Positions 33,655-43,224 of a stretch of 64,000 nucleotides of DNA are shown in pieces. This stretch comes from an uncultured Bacteroidales bacterium (GTDB lineage Bacteria; Bacteroidota; Bacteroidia; Bacteroidales; F082): contig CAMYYD010000009.1 in NCBI GenBank assembly GCA_947303395.1, positions 1-64,000 on the forward strand. Reading direction: 5' to 3'. The position numbers were made by a program, and so were the translations under genes. Position 1 is the first letter of the stretch; the number at the start of each line of letters is the position of its first letter. The notes under the pieces are model-generated. The model worked only from the letters and a program-made list of their open reading frames with translations, made no database searches and was not told where the DNA came from.

Positions 33655-33682
33655 GTACGTCGAAGGCATGCCTTCGACCTAC
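33655..33682. repeat. 28-bp GTA...CTAC palindrome inside the pigment operon
   Basis: GTACGTCGAAGGCATG facing CATGCCTTCGACCTAC, one mismatch. On the minus strand its GTAG foot makes the TAG stop codon of the radical SAM gene. Same length and ends as the GTAGAGACG family, different core. Confidence 0.7.
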
Positions 33683-34980
33683 TGGCGAACATTAACATTT
33701 CGTTTGCTTCTATCGACATCACGACCAAATGACTTGTTAATCAACCTTCTGTCGCGTTGGCGATATGTTCCGTCTTCCATCTCGCGCATTGCCACGTTGC
33801 AGAACAGGCGAAACATCTTCGACTCTTGAGTTTCAGAGGCATAGAAGCTCTTCCACGCGTAATCATACAACTCTTGCAACTTGTCTGGTGACATGTTTTT
33901 AGGCTGATAAACGACCTGTCCGGCGTTGTAATGATCCCAGTCGAAGTCGAAAATTCTACCTTGACGCAACAAATCGTCGTGACCTTTGGTATGCGGGAAT
34001 GGTGCGAAAATTGTGAACTCCGCCAAATCCAAGTCAATCTCACCGAGGAAGTCGATGAGGCGCTTGATGTCGTCTTCTGTTTGATTATCAAGGCCAAACA
34101 AGATTGTACCTTCCACTCCGATGCCGTAATCGTGGTAGCGTTTCACACGTTCTTTGATGTAATCGGATGTGTCGTAAACGGCCTGATAGACGTACCAAGC
34201 ACCAGCTTTTGCTGCCAAATCGAGCACTTCAGGGTCGTCTTCTATGGTATGGCTAATCCATTTTTTCTTCAGTGGAGCGATGGCTGTGAAAAGCTCTTTC
34301 TCCCATTCCTTATTCTGTGCCAATGAGTTATCGACGATGAACAGACGGTTGTTGTCGATTCCTGCCATGTCTTCCACCACTTTGTCGACCGGACGCGGAC
34401 GGAATTTTCGGCCTCCGAGGTACGACACGGCGCAAGGATAGCAGCTGAAACGGCAGCCGCGGCTCGCATTGAAGAGGTCGACCATCTGAACGCCCTTGTG
34501 GTTGTAAAGGTCGCGTTTGTAAAGGTCGCGGCGGCATGGTCCAACGCTCTCAATAGGAGGCTGGTTGCCCATGTAGTTGTAAATCTTCTTCAAACAGCCG
34601 TTTTTCCAATCCAAAATAACCTGCTCCGAACGGCCTTCCGACTCGCCCAAAAACACACTGTCGACGTGATTTACCATCTCCTCTGCATGAAGCATGGTCG
34701 AAATGCCACCCGCTAGAACTTTTTTGCCCCTTTTGTGATACTCGTCAGCGATAGCCCAACCTCGTTTTACCTGTGTGGTAAGCATCATCGACAAAGCGAC
34801 AAGATCGCATTCCTCATCAAAATCAATGGGTTCCACGTTCTCGTCGGTAAAGGAAATGTCGACATATTCCGGCAAGGTGGCAGCGAAAGCCACTGGTCCG
34901 TGAGGCGGCAGGTTGAAAGTGGTTTGTCCCGGCAACTTGTTCCATTTCGGGTAAATCAACTTCAGCTTTATAGTTTCCAT
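33679..34980 (-). CDS. Radical SAM protein with B12-binding-like N-terminal domain
   Basis: A 433-residue enzyme. Residues about 1-130 look like a B12-binding fold (DLVALSMMLTTQVKRGWAIADEY ... VLAGGIS) but have no visible DxHxxG cobalamin motif. The radical SAM core has the 4Fe-4S ligands Cys176, Cys180 and Cys183 (GCRFSCYPCAVS). The family makes C-C, C-S or methyl changes on unactivated carbons. Here it heads a five-gene transcript with its own promoter at 35009. Its place in aryl polyene or flexirubin chemistry is unclear; methylation of the aromatic head or polyene is one option. The stop codon comes from a palindrome. Confidence 0.85.
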   Translation of the reverse strand: METIKLKLIYPKWNKLPGQTTFNLPPHGPVAFAATLPEYVDISFTDENVEPIDFDEECDLVALSMMLTTQVKRGWAIADEYHKRGKKVLAGGISTMLHAEEMVNHVDSVFLGESEGRSEQVILDWKNGCLKKIYNYMGNQPPIESVGPCRRDLYKRDLYNHKGVQMVDLFNASRGCRFSCYPCAVSYLGGRKFRPRPVDKVVEDMAGIDNNRLFIVDNSLAQNKEWEKELFTAIAPLKKKWISHTIEDDPEVLDLAAKAGAWYVYQAVYDTSDYIKERVKRYHDYGIGVEGTILFGLDNQTEDDIKRLIDFLGEIDLDLAEFTIFAPFPHTKGHDDLLRQGRIFDFDWDHYNAGQVVYQPKNMSPDKLQELYDYAWKSFYASETQESKMFRLFCNVAMREMEDGTYRQRDRRLINKSFGRDVDRSKRNVNVRQ

Positions 34981-35008
34981 ATTAAAATAATCCTTCTAAT
35001 CCAAACTA

Positions 35009-35036
35009 CAAAGATACGAAATTTTTCTTATTTCAA
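35009..35036 (-). promoter_or_regulatory. Internal promoter before the radical SAM gene
   Basis: On the minus strand TATCTTTG (35009-35016) with TTG (35034-35036) 17 bp upstream. It lies in the only gap above 40 bp inside the pigment cluster and could start a separate transcript for genes 34980 to 29988. Confidence 0.55.
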
Positions 35037-37997
35037 AGCTTTTTTGTTGATTTTTCTGACAATTTCGTTATGTCCTACAATGGCTTCGGCTGTCTCGATT
35101 GCAGTTATCGACACACCGCAGAATCCGTGGATGTTGACGTTTTGTCCGGTGAGATAGAGGTTCTTAACCTTAGTAAATACTGACATTTGCGAAAGCATCA
35201 TGTCGTTGCTGTCCTTTTGAAAACCGTAGTTCGAGCCGTTTTTGTTGCCGTAATAATCGCGGATGGTGAGAGGGGATGAGGCAAAAGAAAACTCAATGCT
35301 GGCACGGAAATCCGGATAGATTTTTTCAATTCGGTCGATCACTTTTTCAGTCATTTCGCGTTTCCAGAGCTCATACTCTTCGCCACGATGCCCCGTTTTC
35401 GTGTCTTCCCATCTTTTGACCTGCTCAAAAGCCATCGGACAGATGACAATCATCGTCTTCGCAAACTCATGCTGATTTTCAACCGGAGGAGTCACATACA
35501 TGAATTTTGTCGGCCATTCCTTTTGATTATCAATGAAATAGCACGGATGGTTGATGTAACGGAACGATTTTTCTTTGAATTTTATATAAACTTTAAAACT
35601 CGATGCCGATTCCGGAATCGCATGAATTCTTTTCTTAAATGCTGCAGGAAATGCGTCTTCAGAGATGACTTTCAGAAGCACGTCAGGATGCACGTCGGAG
35701 ATGTAATTGTCGGCTTTGTAAACGTTGCCGTTTTTTGTCATAACATCTGTAATTAGATGATTATCAACGGTTATTTTTACGGCTTCTTCGTTTGCAATAA
35801 CTTTCCCGCCACCGTTTTCAATCACCTCTGCAAGCAAATCGGCCAACTGCTGGCTTCCGCCTTCAAACTGGAAAGTGCCGCCGATGTGAAGCACGCTGAG
35901 CAAAGCGTTCAAAAACGCTGGCGTCATGTCTTTCTCTCCACCGAAAAGCGGACTCAGATACTCTAAAACATTTTTTAACTTTTGATTATGTATATATTTG
36001 TTAATCAATGAATTATAAGGTCTTAAAAAGTCTTCGCTAAGCGACATGTAATTCGGTTCAGCCGAGCTTTCACGAATGTAAAACAAATCTTCTTCTTGCG
36101 ACAATTCGAAGAGTTTTTCGACGTAATTCTTAATATTTTCTGACTCTTTCGGAAAGATTTTTGAGAGATAATTTATGTAATTTTCTTTGCCTTTCGGTAG
36201 ATAATATGTCGCGTTGTCTTCGGCGATTGTCACCACATCGCAAGCGTCTTCATCAGTAGGATGAAGATGAAGTTTATCTGTAATATCAAGATAATCAAAT
36301 ATTTGCTTAAGATTTCCACCTTCGTTGAAGCCTCCGAAAATATGCATACCGGTTGGAAATTCAACATGATGCCGATAAAACGACTGCAAACCGCCTCCAA
36401 TGATGGCGTTTTTCTCCAAAACTGTGACTTTATAGCCTTCTTTTGACAGAAGCGCTCCTGTTACAAGTCCACCGAGACCGCCTCCAATTATCAATACGGT
36501 TTTCTTGTTGGCGTCAATAATCTGATGTCTAACTTCTTGTTCGCCAATGAGTTGTGAACAAACATTCATAGTCCCGACAAGAACTCCGAGCATACCGTGC
36601 GAGTTGATATTTTGGCCGACAAGGAACAAATTTGGCACCTTTGTCTTGTACGAAACCCTTCCAGCAATGCCTTTTGTCACGTCTTTGGCGAGACCGTAAA
36701 TCGAGCCTTCTGGAGTGAGAGTGTAATCGCGATAAGTGAGTGGAGTGGCGGCGTGATAATCGGCAATTGTGTCTCTTAAACCTGGAAAATCTTTCTCTAC
36801 AACATCCAAAAGTCGCTCGGCCATTTCTTGCTTAAAGCATTCATAATCAACGCCTCTGTGTCCAATTTGCGTGTCTTTCCATTGTGATAAAGCATCCATC
36901 GACATGTATGAAAGAATCACTCCGCTTTTCGCGAATTTCGGGTCTTTTTCATGGCAATGATGCATGTAAAGATATCCGTTTGGCCATTTTTTGTCTACCT
37001 TTCCGCTCATTTTCCATGGTGTAACTGATTGAAAACCATAGAAATTAGAGTTCAGATACGGCATCGCCTCAGCTTTGAAACGAAGATAGAGCGAAAACAC
37101 TGAAATGGTGTCGTGAATTTCTTTAATCCTTGATTTATATGTTTCGCTGAATACTGTATTGTCAACAATATCAATGAGTTGCTTAGGATTTATATCGGAA
37201 ATCACCACGTCGGCGGTGTGAAGAGTACCGTATTCGGTAATGACACCTGTCGCTACTTTATTTTCAACTACGATTTTCGTGACTTTTTGGCGTGTCAGGA
37301 TTCGTCCGCCATAGCGTAAAAGCACGTCATTCAATGCTTTAGCGATAGTGTCGCTGCCTCCGACGATTCGATAAGCGCCGTTGTTGTAGAAATCGAAGAT
37401 AAAAGCGTGAGTTGAAAACGGTGTCTTGCCCTTCTGCGCCGCGTAAAGCGAGAGATTCCCGACCAAGACGTCACGTAACAACGGGTCGGTTATCGTTTGA
37501 TTTAAAATCTCATCTAAGCTTTTGAATAACAATTCGTTATCGAGATGACGGTCGTTGTCTGAAGCTTTCTTCAAATCACGGAACGGCGACATCGAGGCAA
37601 CTTGCTCAACCAAATCGCAGTAACGTTTGAGATTTTCTTTTTGTGACGGAAAACGTTCTGAAAAATGCTCGATAAAAGCATCGCGACCATTTGGAAATTC
37701 GAACTTCTCACCATTCAACGAAACGATGTCGTAAGCATCTTCGTTAAGTTTGTTGACAATGATTTTACTTTTGATTTCCAAATAGTTAAGGTAATTTGAA
37801 AGCACCTGACCGTCGTCGAGACTGCCGATGAAATGCATGCCTGTTTCGAACTTCACACCATCACGTTGGAAGCATTGCAGACAGCCTCCGATTTGGCTCG
37901 CCTGCTCGAAGATAGTGACATCGTAGCCGTTTTTAGCCAAGATGACACCAGTGGAAAGTCCACCCAAGCCGCTTCCTATGATGATGCATTTTTTCAT
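35028..37997 (-). CDS. Tandem-fused FAD-dependent oxidoreductase (phytoene-desaturase-like), two full copies
   Basis: A 989-residue protein made of two homologous flavoprotein halves. Each has an N-terminal dinucleotide motif: IIGSGLGGLSTGVILAKNGYDVTIFEQ (about 5) and IIGGGLGGLVTGALLSKEGYKVTVLE (about 504). In each half this is followed by GMH-x-GGxx/GSLDD, then PFSTHAF-type and VGQNxNxHGxxGV C-terminal blocks. The family includes phytoene desaturases and retinol saturases, acting on polyene double bonds. The usual protein is about 500 residues and single-copy, so this is a gene fusion or tandem duplication. Overlaps the MMPL gene by ATGA. Expected role: adding or removing double bonds on the polyene or aryl ring. 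Confidence 0.85.
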   Translation of the reverse strand: MKKCIIIGSGLGGLSTGVILAKNGYDVTIFEQASQIGGCLQCFQRDGVKFETGMHFIGSLDDGQVLSNYLNYLEIKSKIIVNKLNEDAYDIVSLNGEKFEFPNGRDAFIEHFSERFPSQKENLKRYCDLVEQVASMSPFRDLKKASDNDRHLDNELLFKSLDEILNQTITDPLLRDVLVGNLSLYAAQKGKTPFSTHAFIFDFYNNGAYRIVGGSDTIAKALNDVLLRYGGRILTRQKVTKIVVENKVATGVITEYGTLHTADVVISDINPKQLIDIVDNTVFSETYKSRIKEIHDTISVFSLYLRFKAEAMPYLNSNFYGFQSVTPWKMSGKVDKKWPNGYLYMHHCHEKDPKFAKSGVILSYMSMDALSQWKDTQIGHRGVDYECFKQEMAERLLDVVEKDFPGLRDTIADYHAATPLTYRDYTLTPEGSIYGLAKDVTKGIAGRVSYKTKVPNLFLVGQNINSHGMLGVLVGTMNVCSQLIGEQEVRHQIIDANKKTVLIIGGGLGGLVTGALLSKEGYKVTVLEKNAIIGGGLQSFYRHHVEFPTGMHIFGGFNEGGNLKQIFDYLDITDKLHLHPTDEDACDVVTIAEDNATYYLPKGKENYINYLSKIFPKESENIKNYVEKLFELSQEEDLFYIRESSAEPNYMSLSEDFLRPYNSLINKYIHNQKLKNVLEYLSPLFGGEKDMTPAFLNALLSVLHIGGTFQFEGGSQQLADLLAEVIENGGGKVIANEEAVKITVDNHLITDVMTKNGNVYKADNYISDVHPDVLLKVISEDAFPAAFKKRIHAIPESASSFKVYIKFKEKSFRYINHPCYFIDNQKEWPTKFMYVTPPVENQHEFAKTMIVICPMAFEQVKRWEDTKTGHRGEEYELWKREMTEKVIDRIEKIYPDFRASIEFSFASSPLTIRDYYGNKNGSNYGFQKDSNDMMLSQMSVFTKVKNLYLTGQNVNIHGFCGVSITAIETAEAIVGHNEIVRKINKKALK

Positions 37998-40900
37998 CTT
38001 AAAAATGATTGATTATCAATTAAATAATCGTAGTTTACCGAAACTTTTTCGCCTTTTATAAAATGCAAATTGCTTGGAATATAACTGCAATGCGACGCAA
38101 TCAAATATTTATCATCGTCAGTTTCAAAAGCATAAACTTGTGTGTCGCGATGCACCAATGCTATCGTCCATGCAAGTTCACCAAAACCGCTGTTAGTGAT
38201 GGCTATACTATTGTAATTCAATGATTTAAATTCTTTGGCATGTGCTTTTATCATCTTCAAATTCGCCCTAACACAGCGTTCAACGTCATTACCTTTATAA
38301 ATATATTTGTATCTCACAAACGGCAAAACGTAGTCAACGTCTTCGCGCTCTTTCCTGATTTCTGCCAGATGCTTGATGTAAAACTCATGGAAATATGATC
38401 GTAATGCATTGGTTTCCATCGATTTTACTTCGTTGGCAGACATTCTTTGTCCAACCTCAACATGAAGTTTGCCTTCTCTTAAAACGAAGTCGTTTTTCGG
38501 CATCACGTCGTGCGCACCATGGATGAAAATTGGCAAAATGTCGATATTCAAAGCTTGAGCCAATTGGAATGCGCCTTTGTGGAAACGGATTATTTCGCCT
38601 GTCACCGAACGAGTTCCTTCAGGGAAGACAACCACGGAATAGCCACGTTTTACAAGGCTTTGCAGACGTTCGACATTCTTATCGTAGCCGTCAGAGACAG
38701 GATAAAACTCCGCAAAACGGATAATGACGCCGTAAATCGGGTTCTTCCAAACCCAGTCGGTCGTCAGCAGAACTACCTTCGGATGCAGCATCATTGTGCA
38801 AAGCAGATCGAGGTGTGACTGGTGATTCGCGATGATGACTGCAGGTTTGTCAAACTTCTCGCCGTATTTGTTTTCAAGACTGAATTTTACGCCCGGCAAC
38901 AATTTCAACGCGATGCGCATGAAAGCACAAATCATCTGGTGATAACGATAGCGTTTATTCTTAGTGCGCGGCCATAACACAATGTAAATCAATGTTAAAG
39001 GCGTCACGATGACGAATGCGGCAAGGAAGAAAACGAGCAACGTCAAGGCGGTGTAAAGTATGCGTTTCAATGTCAACGGTACCTCGCGCAACTGACCTTT
39101 TTTCTTGGTGAGCCAGCCGAAAACGATAGGAGGGAGGTAGCATGCCATGAAAACCACAGTCGCCATGCCGATGATAGCCACTTCAGCCAATGATTTCATT
39201 GCCGGATGTTTTGCAAAAATCAGCGTACCGATGCCGATAAACATCAAAATTCCTGATAAAATAACACTGTTGCGATAGTTTTTCAGCATTTTTTTACCGT
39301 AAGCGTACTCGTAAAGCAGTCCTTCAGTGATAAAAATCGTGTAATCGTCACCCTGACCGAAGATGAACGTCGCCAAAATGATGTTTACGATGTTGAATTT
39401 TATCGCGCTTAAATGCATGATTCCCAATATCCAAGCCCATCCGATGGTGAGCGGCAGGAAAGCTAAAATAGTCAATTCCAAACGACCAAACGACACGCAT
39501 AAGAAGAAGAAAACTACGATGCTGCAGACGTATAAAATATAGTCGAAATCATCGGACAGCGCACTGACTAGGTTGTTGCCCACATCGCTTATGCTGAATG
39601 CGAAAATCTCAGGTCCCTGAGCCTGTCGAAGGGCCGTTTGTCTGATCTGTTGTTTAACTGTTTCAGTCTCATTTACTGGCACTCTTACAAAATTGACAAT
39701 TCTCGTAACTGAGTCATGTTGCAAAGTGTAAGTCTTGCACAACTCCGCCAAGGCCTCCATCTCGTTTGGCGACTTTGTAACATATTGTTTGTCAATGTTT
39801 TGAGTGAAAGTTTTGAAAGCATTGGTAGTAAATCCAACTTTTATAGCTTCTTTTTCTATAATTTCTGTTGTTTCTGCGTGCCTTTGCCAAAAATCATTCC
39901 ATTTTTCAAGAGATTGCTGTTGTTTTTCGAGCGAAGGAAGCAATCCGTTTGGTCCGGAAACAAGAATTGCCTTTTTGGAGAATTCAAAGTTCTCTGCGAG
40001 TTCCAAAATTTTTTCATTATTCTCTAAAGCTTCCTCCAAATTCTCACCTTCCGCCACCACATAAATCAAATCCGTCTCGCCTTCTTTATTCAATGACTCG
40101 CTAAGAATGGCCAAATCTTCTTTTTGCTGTTCGGTCATGAAATTGATGTTATGCAGATCTGAATCGAAAGCTGTATCTTGACTGAAATAGCTGAGTATCA
40201 ATGTAATAATGACAATCGGCCAGAAAGCGTAGAGCCTGATTTTTCTCCATTTTTCAGACGGTTCCTTGCCGTTGTCGACGAAAAGTTTGTGTGTTTTCTT
40301 TGGTGAAACAGCAAACAAAGGCAGGAAAACCATCACAAACAGTATCGTTCCGATGAGCATCAGAGCACCGAAAAGACCTAAATCGTGCATCGCCTCGGCT
40401 TTCACGAAAATCAGGCAGGCGAAGGCTGCGACAGTTGTGATATTGCCAATAACCAAAGGCTGTATCACGTCTTTCAACGCCTCGCGTTTGTTCGGTTCCT
40501 GCTTGATATGGTCGAGATAATGAAGCGGATAATTCACGGCAATGCCAACAATCACTGAGCCTATGCCAACCACGATGATGGAGATGCTGGTTTTGAAAAT
40601 TGCAATCACCGCCAAGGCGAAAATCCAGCCGAATATTATTGAGATTCCAAGCCATACGAGATTGCGTTTTCTTGCCATTGTAAACGTTAAAATGCTGAAA
40701 ATCAGTACTATAGCAAGTGCGATGGAGAGGAAACTGTCGCTTTTGACCTGTTGTGCGTTGGTGACTGCAATAGTTGGTGCTCCGACAGCCGAAATTTTGA
40801 CATTTTGATGGCAAGATGCAGTCAAATCGATGACATTATCAATCAAATTGACTAAAATGGCATTGTTTTTGGTGTCATTTCCATTGAAAGGTGAGGTGAG

Positions 40901-41533
40901 GAACGCAAAAGCTTTGTCGCCTGCCTCGTTGAAAAGATATTCATCCTCAACACGATAACTTTCGGTGGCGTTCAGCGCCGTAAGTCGTTGAAGCGTTGGC
41001 GAATACAGATTCAGCGGGTCGGCTTGGATGCCTTCGATGACTATGCTCGCCGTCGGAAATGCCAGCATTCGCTTGATGTTTTGCATGCAATTAGCTACAT
41101 AATCTGGCTCAGAAAGCAGCGAGTCCATGCGTTTGTAATCGTCGTCAGTGAGGAAAAGCGGCTGATTTTCGCGAATGAAATCGATGGCATCAAAGACCAA
41201 ACTCTCGTCGACTTTGCACCTTAAGTCCTTGACTAATAATGCTGTATCTAATTCTTTCCAGTTTTCTTCAAAAGCATCGATGGCATCAATCAACTCATCC
41301 ATGTCGTTACCTGAGAAAATCACAGTGATCTGTCCTTGATTGCTCAAATCGTCATAAACAGAGGTGTATTTTTCTTTTTCCGGGTCGGTCGGCAGGAAGT
41401 CAGCAATATTTTCCTTGTAATCCAGTTTTAATGCTGAAAATATACATAAAGCAAAGATAATCAATAGAATAACTATTGATAAAGCTTTTATCTTCGACAA
41501 AAAATCGTATATTTTCAGAAAAAACTTAGTCAT
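37994..41533 (-). CDS. MMPL/RND lipid transporter fused to PlsC acyltransferase
   Basis: A 1179-residue membrane protein. Residues 1 to about 830 form an RND/MMPL exporter: TM1, a periplasmic loop (ENIADFLPTDPEKEKY), five further helices (SILTFTMARKRNLVWLGISII), a second loop and a second helix bundle (FGQGDDYTIFITEGLLYEY). From about 870 a PlsC acyltransferase follows: NHQSHLDLL near 900 and VVFPEGTRSVTG near 967. The last ~130 residues are a separate small domain of unclear type. Such MMPL proteins are standard in aryl polyene clusters and are thought to move the lipid-linked product. A repeat insertion encodes RQAQGPE near residue 636 in the second periplasmic loop. Overlaps the glycosyltransferase gene. 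Confidence 0.88.
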   Translation of the reverse strand: MTKFFLKIYDFLSKIKALSIVILLIIFALCIFSALKLDYKENIADFLPTDPEKEKYTSVYDDLSNQGQITVIFSGNDMDELIDAIDAFEENWKELDTALLVKDLRCKVDESLVFDAIDFIRENQPLFLTDDDYKRMDSLLSEPDYVANCMQNIKRMLAFPTASIVIEGIQADPLNLYSPTLQRLTALNATESYRVEDEYLFNEAGDKAFAFLTSPFNGNDTKNNAILVNLIDNVIDLTASCHQNVKISAVGAPTIAVTNAQQVKSDSFLSIALAIVLIFSILTFTMARKRNLVWLGISIIFGWIFALAVIAIFKTSISIIVVGIGSVIVGIAVNYPLHYLDHIKQEPNKREALKDVIQPLVIGNITTVAAFACLIFVKAEAMHDLGLFGALMLIGTILFVMVFLPLFAVSPKKTHKLFVDNGKEPSEKWRKIRLYAFWPIVIITLILSYFSQDTAFDSDLHNINFMTEQQKEDLAILSESLNKEGETDLIYVVAEGENLEEALENNEKILELAENFEFSKKAILVSGPNGLLPSLEKQQQSLEKWNDFWQRHAETTEIIEKEAIKVGFTTNAFKTFTQNIDKQYVTKSPNEMEALAELCKTYTLQHDSVTRIVNFVRVPVNETETVKQQIRQTALRQAQGPEIFAFSISDVGNNLVSALSDDFDYILYVCSIVVFFFLCVSFGRLELTILAFLPLTIGWAWILGIMHLSAIKFNIVNIILATFIFGQGDDYTIFITEGLLYEYAYGKKMLKNYRNSVILSGILMFIGIGTLIFAKHPAMKSLAEVAIIGMATVVFMACYLPPIVFGWLTKKKGQLREVPLTLKRILYTALTLLVFFLAAFVIVTPLTLIYIVLWPRTKNKRYRYHQMICAFMRIALKLLPGVKFSLENKYGEKFDKPAVIIANHQSHLDLLCTMMLHPKVVLLTTDWVWKNPIYGVIIRFAEFYPVSDGYDKNVERLQSLVKRGYSVVVFPEGTRSVTGEIIRFHKGAFQLAQALNIDILPIFIHGAHDVMPKNDFVLREGKLHVEVGQRMSANEVKSMETNALRSYFHEFYIKHLAEIRKEREDVDYVLPFVRYKYIYKGNDVERCVRANLKMIKAHAKEFKSLNYNSIAITNSGFGELAWTIALVHRDTQVYAFETDDDKYLIASHCSYIPSNLHFIKGEKVSVNYDYLIDNQSFLR
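39614..39635. repeat. CCCTGAGCCTGTCGAAGGGC repeat inside the MMPL gene
   Basis: 22 bp identical (opposite orientation) to 44569-44590. In frame on the minus strand it encodes ALRQAQGP in a predicted periplasmic loop. Confidence 0.75.
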
Positions 41534-42275
41534 GCAGCCTCCTTCTTCTTATAAACCTTGAAGGCAGTCCGTAAACGACAGCAAAAATGCACAAAAAAGT
41601 GTTTAACACACTGATTCTGAAGAAGTCCCAGAACGGACGGAAGTGACTCACGCGTTCCTCGGCTTTGGGGTAGAACACGTTTATTTTAATAGGTATCAGG
41701 TCGATTCCATGCCACGCTGCGATGACCAAAAGTTCTAATTCAGCTTCGTATCTTGATGTTAAAAACCACAAATTTGGCATATTTTTCAATGGATACAGAC
41801 GATAACCTGTCTGCGTGTCGGGCAAGTTAACTCCGGTCTGAATCTTGAACCAAAAATTAGAAAACTTGTTCGCAAAAGTATTTTTCTCAGGCATGTTTTC
41901 CTGATTCAGATTACGGCTTCCGACAATCAAGGAATTAGGATGTTGCTCTAAGGCCTTGATAAACAATGGAATATCTTCAGGAAAATGCTGTCCGTCGGAG
42001 TCGATGGTGATGGCATAGTCGAAGCCGAGCTCTTTGGCTTTTTTGAAACCTTGTTTCAGCGCATAGCCTTTGCCGCGGTTTTTTCCGTAGTCGACAACGG
42101 TGATTTTCTCTCCAAAAGTAGCCAAGATATCAGCGGAAGTGTCTGTGCATCCGTCGTTTACTACAATGACATCGGGGCAAAACCGCAAAACGCGTTCCAC
42201 CACATCACGCAGAGTGCCGTCGTTGTTGTAGGTCGGCATCACTACGCATATTTTCGATGTCTTAGATTCGTACAT
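41526..42275 (-). CDS. Family 2 glycosyltransferase (dolichol-phosphate mannose synthase-like)
   Basis: A 249-residue GT-A enzyme with MPTYNNDGTL, VVNDGCTDTSADIL, the metal-binding DSD (92-94) in AITIDSDGQHFPED, and TQTGYRLYPL. The C-terminus has a hydrophobic segment. This is the polyprenyl-phosphate sugar transferase type. In aryl polyene clusters a GT2 gene is common and is thought to help build the lipid or sugar anchor. It overlaps the MMPL gene by 8 bp and the upstream dehydratase gene by 14 bp. Confidence 0.88.
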   Translation of the reverse strand: MYESKTSKICVVMPTYNNDGTLRDVVERVLRFCPDVIVVNDGCTDTSADILATFGEKITVVDYGKNRGKGYALKQGFKKAKELGFDYAITIDSDGQHFPEDIPLFIKALEQHPNSLIVGSRNLNQENMPEKNTFANKFSNFWFKIQTGVNLPDTQTGYRLYPLKNMPNLWFLTSRYEAELELLVIAAWHGIDLIPIKINVFYPKAEERVSHFRPFWDFFRISVLNTFLCIFAVVYGLPSRFIRRRRLHD

Positions 42276-42639
42276 TGCTGAAAATCAATGATATTTTAGC
42301 GTAAATGGTGCTTTCGTCGCTCACCACGACCTGCGCCTTTACACCATTTTCGTCCTCAACGATATTTGAAAAATTGTATTTAATTTTTTTGCCTTCTTCA
42401 GGTATAATCACCATCAGAAATTTGACGTTTTTTATGCTTTGCAGATAGAGCTTTCGACCGAGTTTGTTTGCGAGCAATTCGCCAGCTGCCTGAATGACGC
42501 AAACGCCAGGAGTTATTGGACTTCCCGGGAAATGCGCCTTGTAAATAGGATGCTCCGGATTGGTGCGCAAAACAGCCTCAAAACCACATTCCGTGTTCTG
42601 TGTAGATTCGACTATTAAAAAACTATCTGTCAGTCGCAT
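42262..42639 (-). CDS. FabZ-like hotdog dehydratase half (ApeI-type)
   Basis: A 125-residue hotdog protein. The FabZ active-site His is present in AHFPGSPITPGV, but the catalytic acid 14 residues later is Gln instead of Glu (GVCVIQAAGELL). The second hotdog of the cluster (47763) has the Glu but no His. In the published type II aryl polyene system, two such proteins (ApeI and ApeP) form a heterodimeric dehydratase, so this is probably the His-providing partner. It would dehydrate 3-hydroxyacyl-ACP during polyene growth. Confidence 0.8.
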   Translation of the reverse strand: MRLTDSFLIVESTQNTECGFEAVLRTNPEHPIYKAHFPGSPITPGVCVIQAAGELLANKLGRKLYLQSIKNVKFLMVIIPEEGKKIKYNFSNIVEDENGVKAQVVVSDESTIYAKISLIFSNVRI

Positions 42640-43223
42640 AACTCGTTGATTTTCATATTGTAAAATTGTATCAAAGTCACGTCGCCTCCAGCCTCCGTCA
42701 TCTCAACCTTGCTGATGATATTGTTTTCTTTCCCAAAATAGAAAGTGAGCATGGCAAACATGCGTTTCATGTTATGTTTTTTTGGCGTCATTTCAGCTTT
42801 CCAAAAATCGCCAATATCTTGAATATCAACATCAAACGTCGATTTGTCGAAGAGTTTTTTACCTGTTGCGCTGCTCATGATGATGCTCACGATTCCTTGA
42901 TACATTCTTCCGTTTTTCGCGTCAAGAATCTCTTCGTTTCCGTCAGTAATCTTTGTGATTTTCTCGCCGTCGACGACAAGTGCAAATGAGTAGGGTGAGG
43001 TGTATTCCCAACGCATTTTATCGGGTGAATTATAACTCATAAGTCCTTCTGCCACAGTCGGTTCCGAAAGCATCGCCATAGCTTTCTGCTGAGTGAAACG
43101 GCATTGCATACAATTCATCGAAGCGGCTGTCTGTGTTAGCATTTCCATAACCTCCTCGTTCGATTGAGCGAAGCTTAAAACGCTTGTAAGTATTAGAAAA
43201 CCAATGAGATATAACTTTTTCAT
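42630..43223 (-). CDS. LolA-like periplasmic lipoprotein carrier
   Basis: A 197-residue secreted protein (MKKLYLIGFLILTSVLSFAQ). The mature part matches the LolA fold: CRFTQQKAMAMLSEP, GLMSYNSPDKMRWEYTSPYSFALVVDGEK. LolA shuttles lipoproteins from inner to outer membrane. A cluster-specific copy is usual in aryl polyene operons, where it likely carries the lipidated pigment. Overlaps the hotdog gene by 10 bp. Confidence 0.88.
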   Translation of the reverse strand: MKKLYLIGFLILTSVLSFAQSNEEVMEMLTQTAASMNCMQCRFTQQKAMAMLSEPTVAEGLMSYNSPDKMRWEYTSPYSFALVVDGEKITKITDGNEEILDAKNGRMYQGIVSIIMSSATGKKLFDKSTFDVDIQDIGDFWKAEMTPKKHNMKRMFAMLTFYFGKENNIISKVEMTEAGGDVTLIQFYNMKINELCD

Positions 43224-43224
43224 A

